From JBFELO01 sp041552055 (GTDB lineage Bacteria > Acidobacteriota > Thermoanaerobaculia > Thermoanaerobaculales > Sulfomarinibacteraceae), in NCBI GenBank assembly GCA_041552055.1, contig JBFELO010000034.1:1-35838 (forward strand): a stretch of DNA of 35,838 nt. Reading direction: 5' to 3'. How positions within the stretch are numbered: the first letter of the stretch is position 1; every line of letters starts with the position of its first letter. The notes under the pieces are model-generated. The model saw only the letters and a program-made list of their open reading frames with translations, did not search any database and was not told where the DNA came from. Shown one piece after another: positions 7,404 through 16,091 of this stretch. A program made the translations under genes and the position numbers.

Positions 7404-10400
7404 TCAGTAGGGCCGCCGAAGCTTGAGATCGACGCCGACCGAGCCGTCGATGGCTCGGGAGGCCTCCACGAAGAGCCCCGGTGCCAGGTACCAACGGCTC
7501 ACGACCACCGCTTCGCGCTCGGCCGAGAGGTTCGATTGAACGACGAATGTCCAGGCGGGGCTGAGCTGCTTGACCGCACTGACACGGGCCGTGGGGTTGC
7601 CCGTGGACGCCTCGGTGAATGGGTCGACCCGCACCTGGTCAATGGGCAAGACCATGCCCGCACGCCGTTGCAGCTCGGCAGTGATCTCACGGGTGAGCAT
7701 GGACGACGCGAACCCGACCCCCATCGCACCTCGGCCGAGGGTCGGATCACGGTATCCGACGCCGAGCAGCGAGTAGACCTCGTCCTCGGTGAGTGGTGGG
7801 TTGGAGGACACGGATGGTACCAGCCGATCCGGGGTCCCGGTGATGCGGACCGTGATCTCGTAGTTCTGTACCCACGTTCGTGCCTGGAGCTCGATGAACG
7901 GCTCGTTGGTGGACGGATCGGAGAAGGTCAGAGACCCCCGCTCGAGTTCGTATCGCACCGTCTGCAGTGTCACCTCCCCCCCCTCCTCGAACTCGACCTT
8001 GCCGACGATCTCCGGTCGGGATGTGGTTCCGCCGATGTCGACCGAAGCCGAGCCAACGAGGCGCACGAAAGGGTTGTTGATGTCGATCGTCTCGTCGGCC
8101 TCGACGTGGATGTCGAGGCGTGGACCGCCCTCGCGCGGTGGTCCGGAGGTTGTGGCGAACCAGTCGAGCAGCAAGGTGGTCACGTCGTCCTTCCGGCGCA
8201 ACGCCGCACGGTCGACCGCGATGTCTCCGGACAGGTCGAGGCTGTCCGCCGGCCCAGCCAGGTGCCAGGAGCCCGAGAGGTGGGCGACGAGGCCCGGGAA
8301 GATCTCGTACCGAAGGTTGGAGATTGTCCCTGCGAGGCCGAGATCGACCGTCCGGTCGTAGTGCCTGAGCGTGCCCGTGCAGCGTCCGACACCCTGCATG
8401 AATCGAAAGTCGACACCCTCGAGAAGGATCGTGTCGGACGACAGCAATACGGTTCCGTTGATGCCGGACAGTATGGTGCGAGTGCCGGGCAGGCGGAAGG
8501 AACCCTGGCTGAGTTCGGCGAACCCGTCGAACAGGGGTCGATCCACTGTCCCGAACACGGTGACCTCGCCGCTGGCGCGACCGGCGGGCTCCCAGTCCGG
8601 GACCAGGAACCGGAGCAACAGTCCGTCCATGGTGCCCGAGAGATCGCCCTGGAGTGAGCCGTCAGGAGAGATCCTCCACCTTGCGAAGAGCTCGTCGCCC
8701 ATGATCGCCACGTGCAGCGCTTCCGCGGTGAAACCCTGGTCCGATACGGTGAACGGTGCGGGCGACACAAGGCGTACGCTCCGGTCGGTGAGCAGGAGAT
8801 CGAGCTCCTCCACTTGTCCGGTCATGGTCGGAAGCGCTCCCTCCGACCACTCCACGAAGAACACTGCGGACGCATCCCCCGACAGCGGCACCTGCGAGTT
8901 CGGGAACAGGGCGGACAAAAACCGCTCCATGGACTCGAGGTGGAGCTCGCCGTCCCCCTTCAACGTGCCGTCGGGCGCGCGTTCCAGCTGCGAGGTGACC
9001 GTCACGGAGTCCGCGAGCCTGCCGTCGATCCGGATGTCTTCAGGCTCGGCGTGGACCGTGAGACGCGTGGTCGGGCCTTTTACTTCGAAGTGTCCGGACA
9101 GCCGATCTTCCCGAGGGAGCAAGAAGTCCAGACTGACGTCTGCGGTGTTCCCCGCCAGGCGAACGGCGGTGTCCCCGAGGGCGGCCAGTGGCATCTCTGT
9201 CCAGCGCAGCGAGCCGCCCACGGTCTCGGTGGCCATATCCCACCATGTCGTTCCCTCCAGGCCGCCATCGAACTCGATGCCGCGCGCGTCGAATCGCCCG
9301 TCCGCCATATCTACCGACGCCAGCCCGTCACCGATCGGTTGGCCAAGGAGGATCGCGTCGTCGATGCCCACGGCCCACGAGCCGTGCGGCGACGCGAGTG
9401 GTCCCCGGAGACCTCCGGTGAACGATACCGATCCGTCGGCCTGCCCCTCCGCTCCGAGCCAACGAGCGATTCGGGACACCGGCAGCCGGTGGCCCCGCAG
9501 CTCGAGGTCGAGCTGCTCGGTGCCGGCGTTGGGGTGCCATGCGATGGAGCCCGCGACCTCCCCCTGACTTTCACCGACGCTGAATCGCGTCGGACCCAGG
9601 CGCAGCTCCGAGCCCTGGATGGTGGCGTCGGCGACCACCCGGTCGAGCTCGATCGGCGGCAGCAGCAACGGATGGGCGTCGAGTCGAACACCAACGGCCA
9701 GCTGGTTCCACGGACCGCTCAACGTGACATCGATGTCGCCGGTGCCGGACACCCAATCGGGCAGGACCTGGCTGCCCGTCCACGTGTTGACCAGGGTAAC
9801 CACCTCGTCGAGGGACGCCGGAGAGGCGTGGACGGACCACGCCGGCTCCCAGCTGCCGAAGGTGAGTGGCCCCTGCCAATCTACCGTTGAGCTCCCGAGC
9901 TTCAGGTCCTCGGCTGAGAAGTACAGCAATCCGTCGGGGCTGATCTCGCAGTACACCCCGCCGGCCACAGGGGTGCCGACAGTCAGCGGTGTGAGGGTGG
10001 CGATGCCGTGACCCTGCGCCTGCCCCTTCTGGATGGCCCGACCATTCCACCTCAGCTCGGCGTCGGCCGTGAACCTGGCTGCGAGCTGGGCGGGAGGCAC
10101 GTCGAGGTCACGGAGCAGACCTTCGAGTAGGACTTTCTCGGCGTGCAGCCGGAGGCTGTGGGGACGGGTAGGACCCTTGAGATGGGTCAGGCCGTATGAG
10201 CCGGTCAGCGATCCTCCGTGGTAGAGCGCATGATCGAGCGACCCCCTCAGCCCGTCGCGCTCCACCACGAGTCGGGCGCGCAGTTGCTCGAGTGGGAATC
10301 CTGCTGCCTCGACCCGATCGGACGCCAGCTCGAGCCGGACGATCTCCTCCCGCTTTGAATCGAGCTCGGCGGACACCTCGACGACACCTCGCAGGTTGTC

Positions 10401-11156
10401 GTGGCCACGTACGATGCGGTCGAGTCGCTCGAGATCGACGGTGCCGGCGGCGGTGAGACGTCCGCCGTCCGCGGCATTCACGAGGCCGGATCCCTGGAGT
10501 CGGACGCCGTCGCCGTCAATCTTCAGCGTCGGGACCTGGAGCCCGTCGGTGACGTTGACTCTCGCTCGAATCGACACCTCCAGAGGCTCGATCCCTCGGG
10601 CGTCGAGCCGTGCGCGGTCGACCGAGATGTGACCGCGGGGGACATCGTCTTCGGTCGTCCATGCAGCGTCGAGCCCCCCGAGCGTGAGCTCGATCTTCCC
10701 CGGCAGGTCGGTGCCCTCGAACGACAGGTCGTGCAGATCGAGGTGGCGGACCACGACCCGCACCTGAGCCGCCCGCTCACGTCGAGGTGGGCGCTCGGGC
10801 AGCCCCTCGAGCCGAATCCGGACGCCGTCGGCCGCGACTGTCCCCAGCTCCAGAGTGCGACGCGCGATGCGCAGCTTGGCCAGGTCGACCTCCAGCCGAT
10901 CGACCTCGGCTTGGACCTGCCCTGCAGCGACGGTGACGTCACCGAGGACCACGCGCGGCGGGAGGTAGCCCCACCCGAGGGAGCCCACCTCGAGATCGAG
11001 TCCGAACGTGTCGGCGGCCGTCTCGAGCCAGCGGATCGCGGTCTGGCGCGAGTACGGCCCCTCGATCATGCGCTGCACCAGCAGCACGAGGCCGAGCACG
11101 AACGCGATGGCTGCCAGCACGGCGATGACCGTGCGTCGGAGGTGGCGGTACCTCAC
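7404..11156 (-). CDS. tamB: TamB-like translocation/assembly protein (DUF490)
   Basis: This large protein of about 1250 residues has one N-terminal membrane anchor (about residues 8-28) followed by a long beta-rich stretch typical of AsmA/TamB bridge proteins. Its C-terminal third matches the TamB/DUF490 pattern, with repeated short amphipathic strands, LTFSDPSTNEPFIELQA, NPPLTEDEVYSLLGVG and a final LKLRRPY. TamB-like proteins span the periplasm and are linked to outer-membrane protein assembly and phospholipid transport. GTG 11156 was chosen because its GTGA overlaps the NAD kinase stop and GGGGAGAGG lies just upstream. A GTG at 11174 would add six residues. It lies directly upstream of the Omp85 gene, so the two are probably co-expressed as a TamA/TamB-like pair. 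Confidence 0.92.
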   Translation of the reverse strand: MRYRHLRRTVIAVLAAIAFVLGLVLLVQRMIEGPYSRQTAIRWLETAADTFGLDLEVGSLGWGYLPPRVVLGDVTVAAGQVQAEVDRLEVDLAKLRIARRTLELGTVAADGVRIRLEGLPERPPRRERAAQVRVVVRHLDLHDLSFEGTDLPGKIELTLGGLDAAWTTEDDVPRGHISVDRARLDARGIEPLEVSIRARVNVTDGLQVPTLKIDGDGVRLQGSGLVNAADGGRLTAAGTVDLERLDRIVRGHDNLRGVVEVSAELDSKREEIVRLELASDRVEAAGFPLEQLRARLVVERDGLRGSLDHALYHGGSLTGSYGLTHLKGPTRPHSLRLHAEKVLLEGLLRDLDVPPAQLAARFTADAELRWNGRAIQKGQAQGHGIATLTPLTVGTPVAGGVYCEISPDGLLYFSAEDLKLGSSTVDWQGPLTFGSWEPAWSVHASPASLDEVVTLVNTWTGSQVLPDWVSGTGDIDVTLSGPWNQLAVGVRLDAHPLLLPPIELDRVVADATIQGSELRLGPTRFSVGESQGEVAGSIAWHPNAGTEQLDLELRGHRLPVSRIARWLGAEGQADGSVSFTGGLRGPLASPHGSWAVGIDDAILLGQPIGDGLASVDMADGRFDARGIEFDGGLEGTTWWDMATETVGGSLRWTEMPLAALGDTAVRLAGNTADVSLDFLLPREDRLSGHFEVKGPTTRLTVHAEPEDIRIDGRLADSVTVTSQLERAPDGTLKGDGELHLESMERFLSALFPNSQVPLSGDASAVFFVEWSEGALPTMTGQVEELDLLLTDRSVRLVSPAPFTVSDQGFTAEALHVAIMGDELFARWRISPDGSLQGDLSGTMDGLLLRFLVPDWEPAGRASGEVTVFGTVDRPLFDGFAELSQGSFRLPGTRTILSGINGTVLLSSDTILLEGVDFRFMQGVGRCTGTLRHYDRTVDLGLAGTISNLRYEIFPGLVAHLSGSWHLAGPADSLDLSGDIAVDRAALRRKDDVTTLLLDWFATTSGPPREGGPRLDIHVEADETIDINNPFVRLVGSASVDIGGTTSRPEIVGKVEFEEGGEVTLQTVRYELERGSLTFSDPSTNEPFIELQARTWVQNYEITVRITGTPDRLVPSVSSNPPLTEDEVYSLLGVGYRDPTLGRGAMGVGFASSMLTREITAELQRRAGMVLPIDQVRVDPFTEASTGNPTARVSAVKQLSPAWTFVVQSNLSAEREAVVVSRWYLAPGLFVEASRAIDGSVGVDLKLRRPY

Positions 11157-12025
11157 CCGCGCCTCTCCCCCCACTTCAGCTTGTGATGGAGAACCTGGAA
11201 GTACGACCGGTTCGGCTCGGTGATCAGTTGGATCGGTTCAGGGCACCGCTCGATCCGAACCAGATCGCGGTCGCTGATCGGGAAACCCTGCTGGCCGTCA
11301 AGGGTGAGATATACCTTTTCCGCCGGTCCCTCGAGGCGAATCTCCACCACCGAATCGAGTGCCAGCACGATTGGCCGATTGGTCAGGGCGTGGGGACAGA
11401 TCGGGGTCACGGCCATGGCGTCGAGGGTCGGGTACAGGATCGGTCCACCGGCCGAGAGGTTGTACGCGGTCGATCCGGTCGGGGTCGACACGATCAAACC
11501 ATCCGCTCGGAAGTGACTCACGAACGTGCCGTCGACGTGAACGGAAAGGACGATCATGCGTGCCAGCGCACCCTTGTTGATGACCGCGTCGTTCAGGACC
11601 CGGGCGGATGTCGGCTCGTGGTTGGACGAAGAGATCGTGACCTGGAGCCGCTCGCGTCGCTCGAGGTGGGCCGTTCCCTCCAGTGCCTTGGCCAGCATCG
11701 GGAAGAGGCTGTCCGCAGAGTGCTCGGTGAGGAATCCGAGCGATCCCATGTTGATGCCGAGCACGGGAGTGTCACCGATCTCGTCCCGGGTCACCGAGAG
11801 AAGCGTGCCGTCTCCGCCCAGCACGACGATGAGATCGACCTGGGACGCCAGACCGGCGCGGTCGACGCTGCCATCGCAGCCGAACGCGGCGCACGACTCG
11901 GTGTCCACGACGGGATCGATACCGAGCCGCTCGAGTTCTGCGATCAGCTGCCGGCCGAGCTCTGCGGCCTCCGGGCTGGTGGTCTTCACGACCACCCCCA
12001 CGCGACGGATGTCAGGTCTCGACAC
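11153..12025 (-). CDS. nadK: NAD kinase
   Basis: This 290-residue cytoplasmic enzyme phosphorylates NAD to NADP. The diagnostic GGDGT motif is at residues 70-74. The NAD-binding NDAV motif begins at N145, and the glycine-rich DGLIVSTPTGSTAY segment covers about 175-188. Length and motif order are those of ordinary bacterial NadK. The start is GTG 12025. No convincing Shine-Dalgarno sequence precedes it, but TAGAAT lies 8 bases upstream on the same strand. It is the first gene of the minus-strand unit leading into tamB (4-base GTGA overlap) and the Omp85 gene. The link between NadK and Tam-like genes is probably organisational rather than functional. Confidence 0.97.
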   Translation of the reverse strand: MSRPDIRRVGVVVKTTSPEAAELGRQLIAELERLGIDPVVDTESCAAFGCDGSVDRAGLASQVDLIVVLGGDGTLLSVTRDEIGDTPVLGINMGSLGFLTEHSADSLFPMLAKALEGTAHLERRERLQVTISSSNHEPTSARVLNDAVINKGALARMIVLSVHVDGTFVSHFRADGLIVSTPTGSTAYNLSAGGPILYPTLDAMAVTPICPHALTNRPIVLALDSVVEIRLEGPAEKVYLTLDGQQGFPISDRDLVRIERCPEPIQLITEPNRSYFQVLHHKLKWGERRG

Positions 12026-12033
12026 CGCGCTCT

Positions 12034-12039
12034 ATTCTA
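12034..12039 (-). promoter_or_regulatory. Candidate -10 element of nadK-tamB-omp85
   Basis: TAGAAT on the minus strand matches the -10 consensus at five of six positions and ends 8 bases before the GTG start of nadK. No good -35 is seen at 16-18 bases. The spacing implies a leader of only one or two bases. Confidence 0.4.
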
Positions 12040-12124
12040 TCGGTTTTCATCGGAACCTAACCCGCATTCTGCCCGTGCAGTTTGACCGGGTGGAGGGGAA
12101 CCTGGCGACGAGGTACTGGCAAGA

Positions 12125-12291
12125 ACCGTATCCGTGCCCGTTTCCGTATCCGTATCCGATACCCGCACGGTCTTTGCGGACACGGAGACGGATACGGATA
12201 CGGAGACGGATACGGGCACTCACCTGGGTCGGCCGAACCGGCGAGCGGAAGACCCGGTGTATCCGGGAACGGGAACGGGTACAGGAGCAGG
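12125..12291. repeat. Hexamer-repeat hairpin, copy 2, with an extra half-array
   Basis: The left arm (12125-12166) is built of CGTATC, CGTGCC and CGTTTC units. The right arm (12176-12220) carries the complementary CGGAGA, CGGATA and CGGACA units. The loop is only about 9 bases, so a stem of about 40 bp with few mismatches could form. A further run of GGGAAC and GGGTAC-like hexamers follows at 12264-12291. The element lies between divergent nadK and mraZ, about 100 bases upstream of the nadK start. Confidence 0.88.
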
Positions 12292-12430
12292 GACGTCTGG
12301 TTGTCGACCTGACTCGAGGGGACACGCGTCACCAAGCGTCTCGCCGCGCTACGGGAGGACCACAAAAAAACCTGAACAGGATCCGCGCGCGATCCCTCCC
12401 TGTGGTGAGCCGCGTCGAAGCTCGTACGGA

Positions 12431-12476
12431 CACCACATGTGGTGGAGCTGTCCATTCCCGCTACAACATGTGGTGG
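12431..12476. promoter_or_regulatory. Palindrome plus direct repeat upstream of mraZ, possible protein-binding site
   Basis: A perfect 14-base palindrome, CACCACATGTGGTG, lies at 12431-12444. Its right part, ACATGTGGTGG, recurs at 12466-12476, exactly 31 bases (about three helical turns) downstream. Such an arrangement suits a dimeric regulator binding two sites on one DNA face. The rest of 12292-12549 shows no convincing gene. Confidence 0.4.
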
Positions 12477-12549
12477 TGACATCGAACGCCGCCAAAGAGC
12501 CGCATCGTGCCCGCCGGCACGTGACGTATCTCACTGTTGGCCAAAGCCC

Positions 12550-12578
12550 TTGACACTTCGGCTCAAGCCCATCATCAT
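12550..12578 (+). promoter_or_regulatory. Predicted sigma-70-type promoter of the dcw operon
   Basis: A perfect -35 TTGACA (12550-12555), an ideal 17-base spacer and a -10-like CATCAT (12573-12578) precede mraZ. The expected transcription start is about 12585, leaving a leader of about 77 bases that contains the MraZ-box array. Confidence 0.6.
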
Positions 12579-12582
12579 GGGG

Positions 12583-12617
12583 TGGTCAGAAGTGGTCCAA
12601 TAGGGTCTGAAGTGGAA
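12583..12617 (+). promoter_or_regulatory. Four-box MraZ operator
   Basis: Four pentamers at exact 10-base intervals, TGGTC (12583), TGGTC (12593), GGGTC (12603) and TGGAA (12613), are separated by 5-base spacers. MraZ of E. coli is known to bind TGGGN repeats with 5-base spacers upstream of its own gene, so this is the expected geometry with a TGGTC variant. The position just downstream of the -10 box suggests autorepression of the dcw operon. Confidence 0.7.
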
Positions 12618-12661
12618 AATTCTCTTTGAACAAGGTCACTTCGGTCAGCCGAGGGGGCAGG

Positions 12662-13105
12662 GTGGAACGTTTCAGAGGCGGGTTCCCAGCAACCATCGAT
12701 GTCAAGGGGCGGGTCAAGCTCCCGGCCAAGCTCCGTGAGCAGCTCGAGGGGGACTACGGCCGTGAGGTGTTCGTGTGCTCCTTTTTCCCGCACGAACTGC
12801 GAATCTACCCGTTGCCGGTCTGGGAGGTGATCGAGGAGCGTCTGCTCAGCAAGCCGGCAATGAAACCTGCCGTGCTCAAACTGATCGAACGCGTCAACTA
12901 CGGTCAACTCCTGGAGCTCGACGACCACGGCAGGATCATCGTTCCAGTGCTGTTGCGGGAAATGGTAGAGGTCGACGGAGAGGTGGTGATCTCGGGCCGG
13001 ATCAACCATCTGGCGATCAACCGTCGGTCGAGAGCGGCCTCGATTCTCAAAGAGGAATCGTTGAGCGATGAAGAGCTGGAGGAGCTGGCTCAGCTGGAGC
13101 TGTGA
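12662..13105 (+). CDS. mraZ: Transcriptional regulator MraZ
   Basis: MraZ is a ring-forming DNA-binding protein that controls the division/cell-wall operon it heads. The 147-residue product contains two AbrB-like half-domains, marked by TIDVKGRVKLP and ELDDHGRIIVP, each with the conserved D-x-x-GR signature. GTG 12662 was chosen because it follows GAGGGGG at proper spacing and gives the typical start VERFRGG. A TTG at 12626 would add 12 residues with no ribosome-binding site. The acidic C-terminal tail (about 20 residues) is slightly variable in the family. The box array upstream is its likely operator. rsmH follows after 12 bases. Confidence 0.96.
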   Translation: MERFRGGFPATIDVKGRVKLPAKLREQLEGDYGREVFVCSFFPHELRIYPLPVWEVIEERLLSKPAMKPAVLKLIERVNYGQLLELDDHGRIIVPVLLREMVEVDGEVVISGRINHLAINRRSRAASILKEESLSDEELEELAQLEL

Positions 13106-13117
13106 TGGAGGACGGCG

Positions 13118-14053
13118 GTGTGCGCGGACCATGTGCCAGTGCTGTGCGACCAGGTGGTCGAGTGGCTGCGGCCGTGCGCTCCCGGCCTGCTGGTCGACGC
13201 CACTGTCGGCGCCGGCGGGCACGCTGCGGCGCTGCTGGATGTCGAACCGGGCTTCCGACTGCTCGGGATCGATCGTGACCCCGAGGCGGTGGCGACGGCG
13301 CGGCGACGACTGGCACCTTACGAGACCCGTTTACAGCTCGTCCAGAGCGCCTTTGACGACCTGCCAGAGCTCCTGTCCGAGCTCGACCTGCCGCGACCCT
13401 CGGCGATTCTCGCGGATCTCGGGTGTTCGTCGCTCCAACTCGGTGACGGAAAACGGGGATTCTCGTTTCTGCTCGACGGTCCCCTCGACATGCGTATGGG
13501 CGGTGACGGGCCGACCGCAGCCGATCTGGTCAACGGTGCGTCGGAGGACGAGCTGGTGACGGCGCTGAGAGAGTACGGCGAGGAACGCAGAGCGCGTGCC
13601 GTGGCGCGGGCAATCGTCAGGGAGCGCCGCCGGTCGCCAATTCTGACCACGGGCCAGCTGAGCTCGCTGGTCGAGCGGGTCGTGGGTTGGTCGCAAGACC
13701 GGCGCATCCATCCGGCGACCCGGGCCTTTCAGGCGATCCGGATCGCGGTCAACGACGAGCTGGGTCAGTTGGATCGTTTTCTCGAACCGGCCGCACGGTC
13801 GCTCCGGCCAGGAGGCAGGCTGGCGGTGATCTCCTTCCACTCGCTGGAGGATCGGCGGGTCAAGCACACTCTGCGCCGCCTCGAGGGTCGATGTGTGTGT
13901 CCGCCGGAGCTGCCCGAGTGCCGCTGCAGCCCCGAGGCGGTCATACGAGTTCTGACCCGGCGGGTTGTGCAACCGAGCGCCGACGAGGTCGAAGCCAACC
14001 CTAGATCGAGGTCGGCGCGGTTGCGGGTAGCCGAACGGCGGGGGGAGGTGTGA
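13118..14053 (+). CDS. rsmH: 16S rRNA (cytosine(1402)-N(4))-methyltransferase
   Basis: RsmH (MraW) methylates N4 of C1402 in the 16S rRNA decoding site using S-adenosylmethionine. The 311-residue product has the SAM-binding VDATVGAGGHA near the N-terminus, GIDRDPEA, LADLGCSSLQL, the GPLDMRM motif, TRAFQAIRIAVNDEL and VISFHSLEDRRVK, all in family order. A late cysteine cluster (CVCPPELPECRC) is also usual. GTG 13118 follows GGAGG 12 bases after mraZ, and the 3' end overlaps the next start by four bases (GTGA). Second place in the dcw cluster is canonical. Confidence 0.97.
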   Translation: MCADHVPVLCDQVVEWLRPCAPGLLVDATVGAGGHAAALLDVEPGFRLLGIDRDPEAVATARRRLAPYETRLQLVQSAFDDLPELLSELDLPRPSAILADLGCSSLQLGDGKRGFSFLLDGPLDMRMGGDGPTAADLVNGASEDELVTALREYGEERRARAVARAIVRERRRSPILTTGQLSSLVERVVGWSQDRRIHPATRAFQAIRIAVNDELGQLDRFLEPAARSLRPGGRLAVISFHSLEDRRVKHTLRRLEGRCVCPPELPECRCSPEAVIRVLTRRVVQPSADEVEANPRSRSARLRVAERRGEV

Positions 14054-14397
14054 CCGTGGACCTTCCCATCACGGGGCCGTCCAACAGGTTTCTCACGCCG
14101 CAGCGTGACCGCCGCTGGCCGCACGTGTTGAGTGGGGTGCTCCTGGTGTCAGGGGTCGTGCTGACCGCGCTGTTCCTCGTGGGCTGGCCCAGGCTTCGGA
14201 GTACCACGATCCACTACGAATTGATCCGGCTCCGGTCCGAGGTGGAGATGCTCCAGCGTCGAGAGCACTCCCTTCGCGTAGAGCTCGAGCAGGAGCGGAA
14301 CCCGGTCAGGGTCGGCGAACGCGCGGAGCGGCTCGGGATGCGTCCCGCAGGTGCGGGCGACCTGGTGGCTCCCCGGCTCGACGGCGGGACACCATGA
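14050..14397 (+). CDS. ftsL: Cell division protein FtsL-like
   Basis: This 115-residue bitopic protein has a short cytoplasmic N-terminus, one transmembrane helix (about residues 26-46) and a periplasmic coiled coil (about 52-85) rich in leucine, glutamate and arginine. FtsL sequences are poorly conserved. The call rests on topology, size and position between rsmH and ftsI. FtsL pairs with FtsB and FtsQ to activate the septal FtsW-FtsI synthase. GTG 14050 overlaps the rsmH stop (GTGA) and is preceded by GGGGGAGG. The gene ends in an ATGA overlap with ftsI. Confidence 0.85.
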   Translation: MTVDLPITGPSNRFLTPQRDRRWPHVLSGVLLVSGVVLTALFLVGWPRLRSTTIHYELIRLRSEVEMLQRREHSLRVELEQERNPVRVGERAERLGMRPAGAGDLVAPRLDGGTP

Positions 14398-16091
14398 GCA
14401 CGAATCGATTCTGGGTCGTGGTTGCAGGCCTGGCGCTCGTGGCAGCTGGAGTGGCAGCCCGTGCCGTTCAGATCATGGTGATCCAGCACCCGTTGTGGGA
14501 GCAGCGCGCCCGACGACAGCACGAGCGCGTCATCTCGGTCCCGGGTCCACGGGGCAACATCGTGAGCGCTGACGGCTACGTGCTCGCCACGTCCGTCGAT
14601 CGACTGGCGGTACAGCTCGACACCCAGCTGCTCAGCTACCCGGACCTCTTCGTGGGCGCGGCCGCACCCTTGCTCGGGGTGCCGGAAAGCGAGCTCAGAA
14701 CCCGGGTTGAGACCGGCCCCAGGGTGATGTGGCTGGTTCAGCGGGCGGAGCGAGCTGCGGCCGAGGCTATCCGATCGCTTGCTCCGGATGCGGTAGTCCT
14801 GGTGCCGGACGCGGAGCGCATCTACCCGATGGGGGCGCTGGCCGCTCCGGTGGTCGGGTTCGTCGGGCGGGAGGAGCTGCAGACCGTCGGCAGGGCAGGG
14901 TTCGAGCATCACTACGATGCCGTGCTCGGTGGCGAGCCGGAGTCCTACCTGGCGGTGAACGACGCTGTCCAGAGGCGAATTCGACTGCAACGAACCCGAG
15001 CCGGCCACGCGGGCTACGACCTCGAACTCACCCTTCGGGCTCGCCTGCAGGCGGTGTGCGAGGCCGAACTGAGGCGAGCCCTCATCGAGCAGCGAGCCCG
15101 GGGTGCTTCGGCGGTGGTGATGGAGACGCACACCGGAACGGTGCTCGCCCTCGCGTCGCTTCCCTCCTTCGATCCCGCATCGCCGGGCTCGGTCCCGCCG
15201 GGGAACTGGCGGCTGCGTCCGGTACAGGACGCGTACGAGCCGGGATCCCTGGTGAAACCGATCGTCGCGGCCGCGGCGCTGACCGCCGACGTGGTGCGCC
15301 CGGGCGAACGATTCGACTGCCGGAATCGTGGAGCTCGGGTGGCGGGTCGTTGGATCCGGGATCATGCCGACCCCGGGCTCTACAGCCTCGACGAGATCGT
15401 GGTCGCCTCTGCCAACGCAGGCATCATCCAGGTCGGTGAACGGGTTCCGCCGCAGACGCTGTGGCGCAGCTTTGACGCCTTTGGCTTCGGCCACCGGACC
15501 GGTGTCGGTTATCCGGCAGAGACGCGCGGAATCCTGGCTCCCCCCAATGAGTGGTCGAAGCTGAGTCGAGCATCTCTGGCGCTCGGCCAGGAACTGACCG
15601 CGAGCCCACTGCAGGTCGCAGTCGCGTACGCGGCTATCGCCAACGGGGGTTGGCTGATGAGGCCGCGTCTGGTGAGTCGGGTGATCGGCCAGCAGGACAG
15701 CCTCAACACCGGTCAGCGGTGCCGCTCGCGGGTGCTGGATGAAGCTCTCTGTAAGCGCCTGTGTCGCATGTTGGAGGACGTGGTCTCGACCGGGACCGGT
15801 GAGCAGGCCAAGCTCGCCGGCTTCAGGGTCGCCGGCAAGACCGGTACCGCACAGCGTGCGGTCAACGGCACCTTTGACGACGAACACCACATCGCGTGGT
15901 TCGCGGGTTTTCTGCCACATTCGGGTCCGAGCATCGTCATCGTTGTAGCTATTGAGGATCCGAGAACGGACTTCTGGGGGTCGACGGTGGCCGCCCCGGT
16001 GTTCGCACGCATAGCCGAGGCTGCGGTCTGCGAGCTGGGCCTCGCGCCGGAGAGCGGTGAAGGTGACGCGACGGTCGGAGGATTGACGTGA
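14394..16091 (+). CDS. ftsI: Septal peptidoglycan transpeptidase (penicillin-binding protein, FtsI/PBP3)
   Basis: This 565-residue class B penicillin-binding protein is anchored by one N-terminal transmembrane helix (about residues 6-26) with a periplasmic catalytic domain. It cross-links septal peptidoglycan. The dimerisation-domain signature PGPRGNIVSADG is at about 51-62. The catalytic SxxK is S285-LV-K288, the SxN motif is S339-A-N341 and KTG is K482-T-G484. SLVK and SAN are mild variants of the commoner STFK and SSN. No PASTA domain follows. ATG 14394 overlaps ftsL by four bases, and its stop overlaps murE by four. It works with FtsW, encoded downstream. Confidence 0.97.
   Translation: MSTNRFWVVVAGLALVAAGVAARAVQIMVIQHPLWEQRARRQHERVISVPGPRGNIVSADGYVLATSVDRLAVQLDTQLLSYPDLFVGAAAPLLGVPESELRTRVETGPRVMWLVQRAERAAAEAIRSLAPDAVVLVPDAERIYPMGALAAPVVGFVGREELQTVGRAGFEHHYDAVLGGEPESYLAVNDAVQRRIRLQRTRAGHAGYDLELTLRARLQAVCEAELRRALIEQRARGASAVVMETHTGTVLALASLPSFDPASPGSVPPGNWRLRPVQDAYEPGSLVKPIVAAAALTADVVRPGERFDCRNRGARVAGRWIRDHADPGLYSLDEIVVASANAGIIQVGERVPPQTLWRSFDAFGFGHRTGVGYPAETRGILAPPNEWSKLSRASLALGQELTASPLQVAVAYAAIANGGWLMRPRLVSRVIGQQDSLNTGQRCRSRVLDEALCKRLCRMLEDVVSTGTGEQAKLAGFRVAGKTGTAQRAVNGTFDDEHHIAWFAGFLPHSGPSIVIVVAIEDPRTDFWGSTVAAPVFARIAEAAVCELGLAPESGEGDATVGGLT

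Noticed and set aside
12361..12400. Possible minus-strand terminator (T7 run after CCTGTTCAGG)
   Set aside because: The stem is only 4 bp with a 2-base loop, and no minus-strand gene ends there.
12037..12553. Open frames in the nadK-mraZ gap encoding VSVSVS or DTDTET runs
   Set aside because: These arise from the six-base repeat period, are present on both strands and several frames, and have no ribosome-binding sites.
14214..15920. Antisense open frame (568 codons) opposite ftsL-ftsI
   Set aside because: No motif, no start signal, and full overlap with a well-supported penicillin-binding protein.
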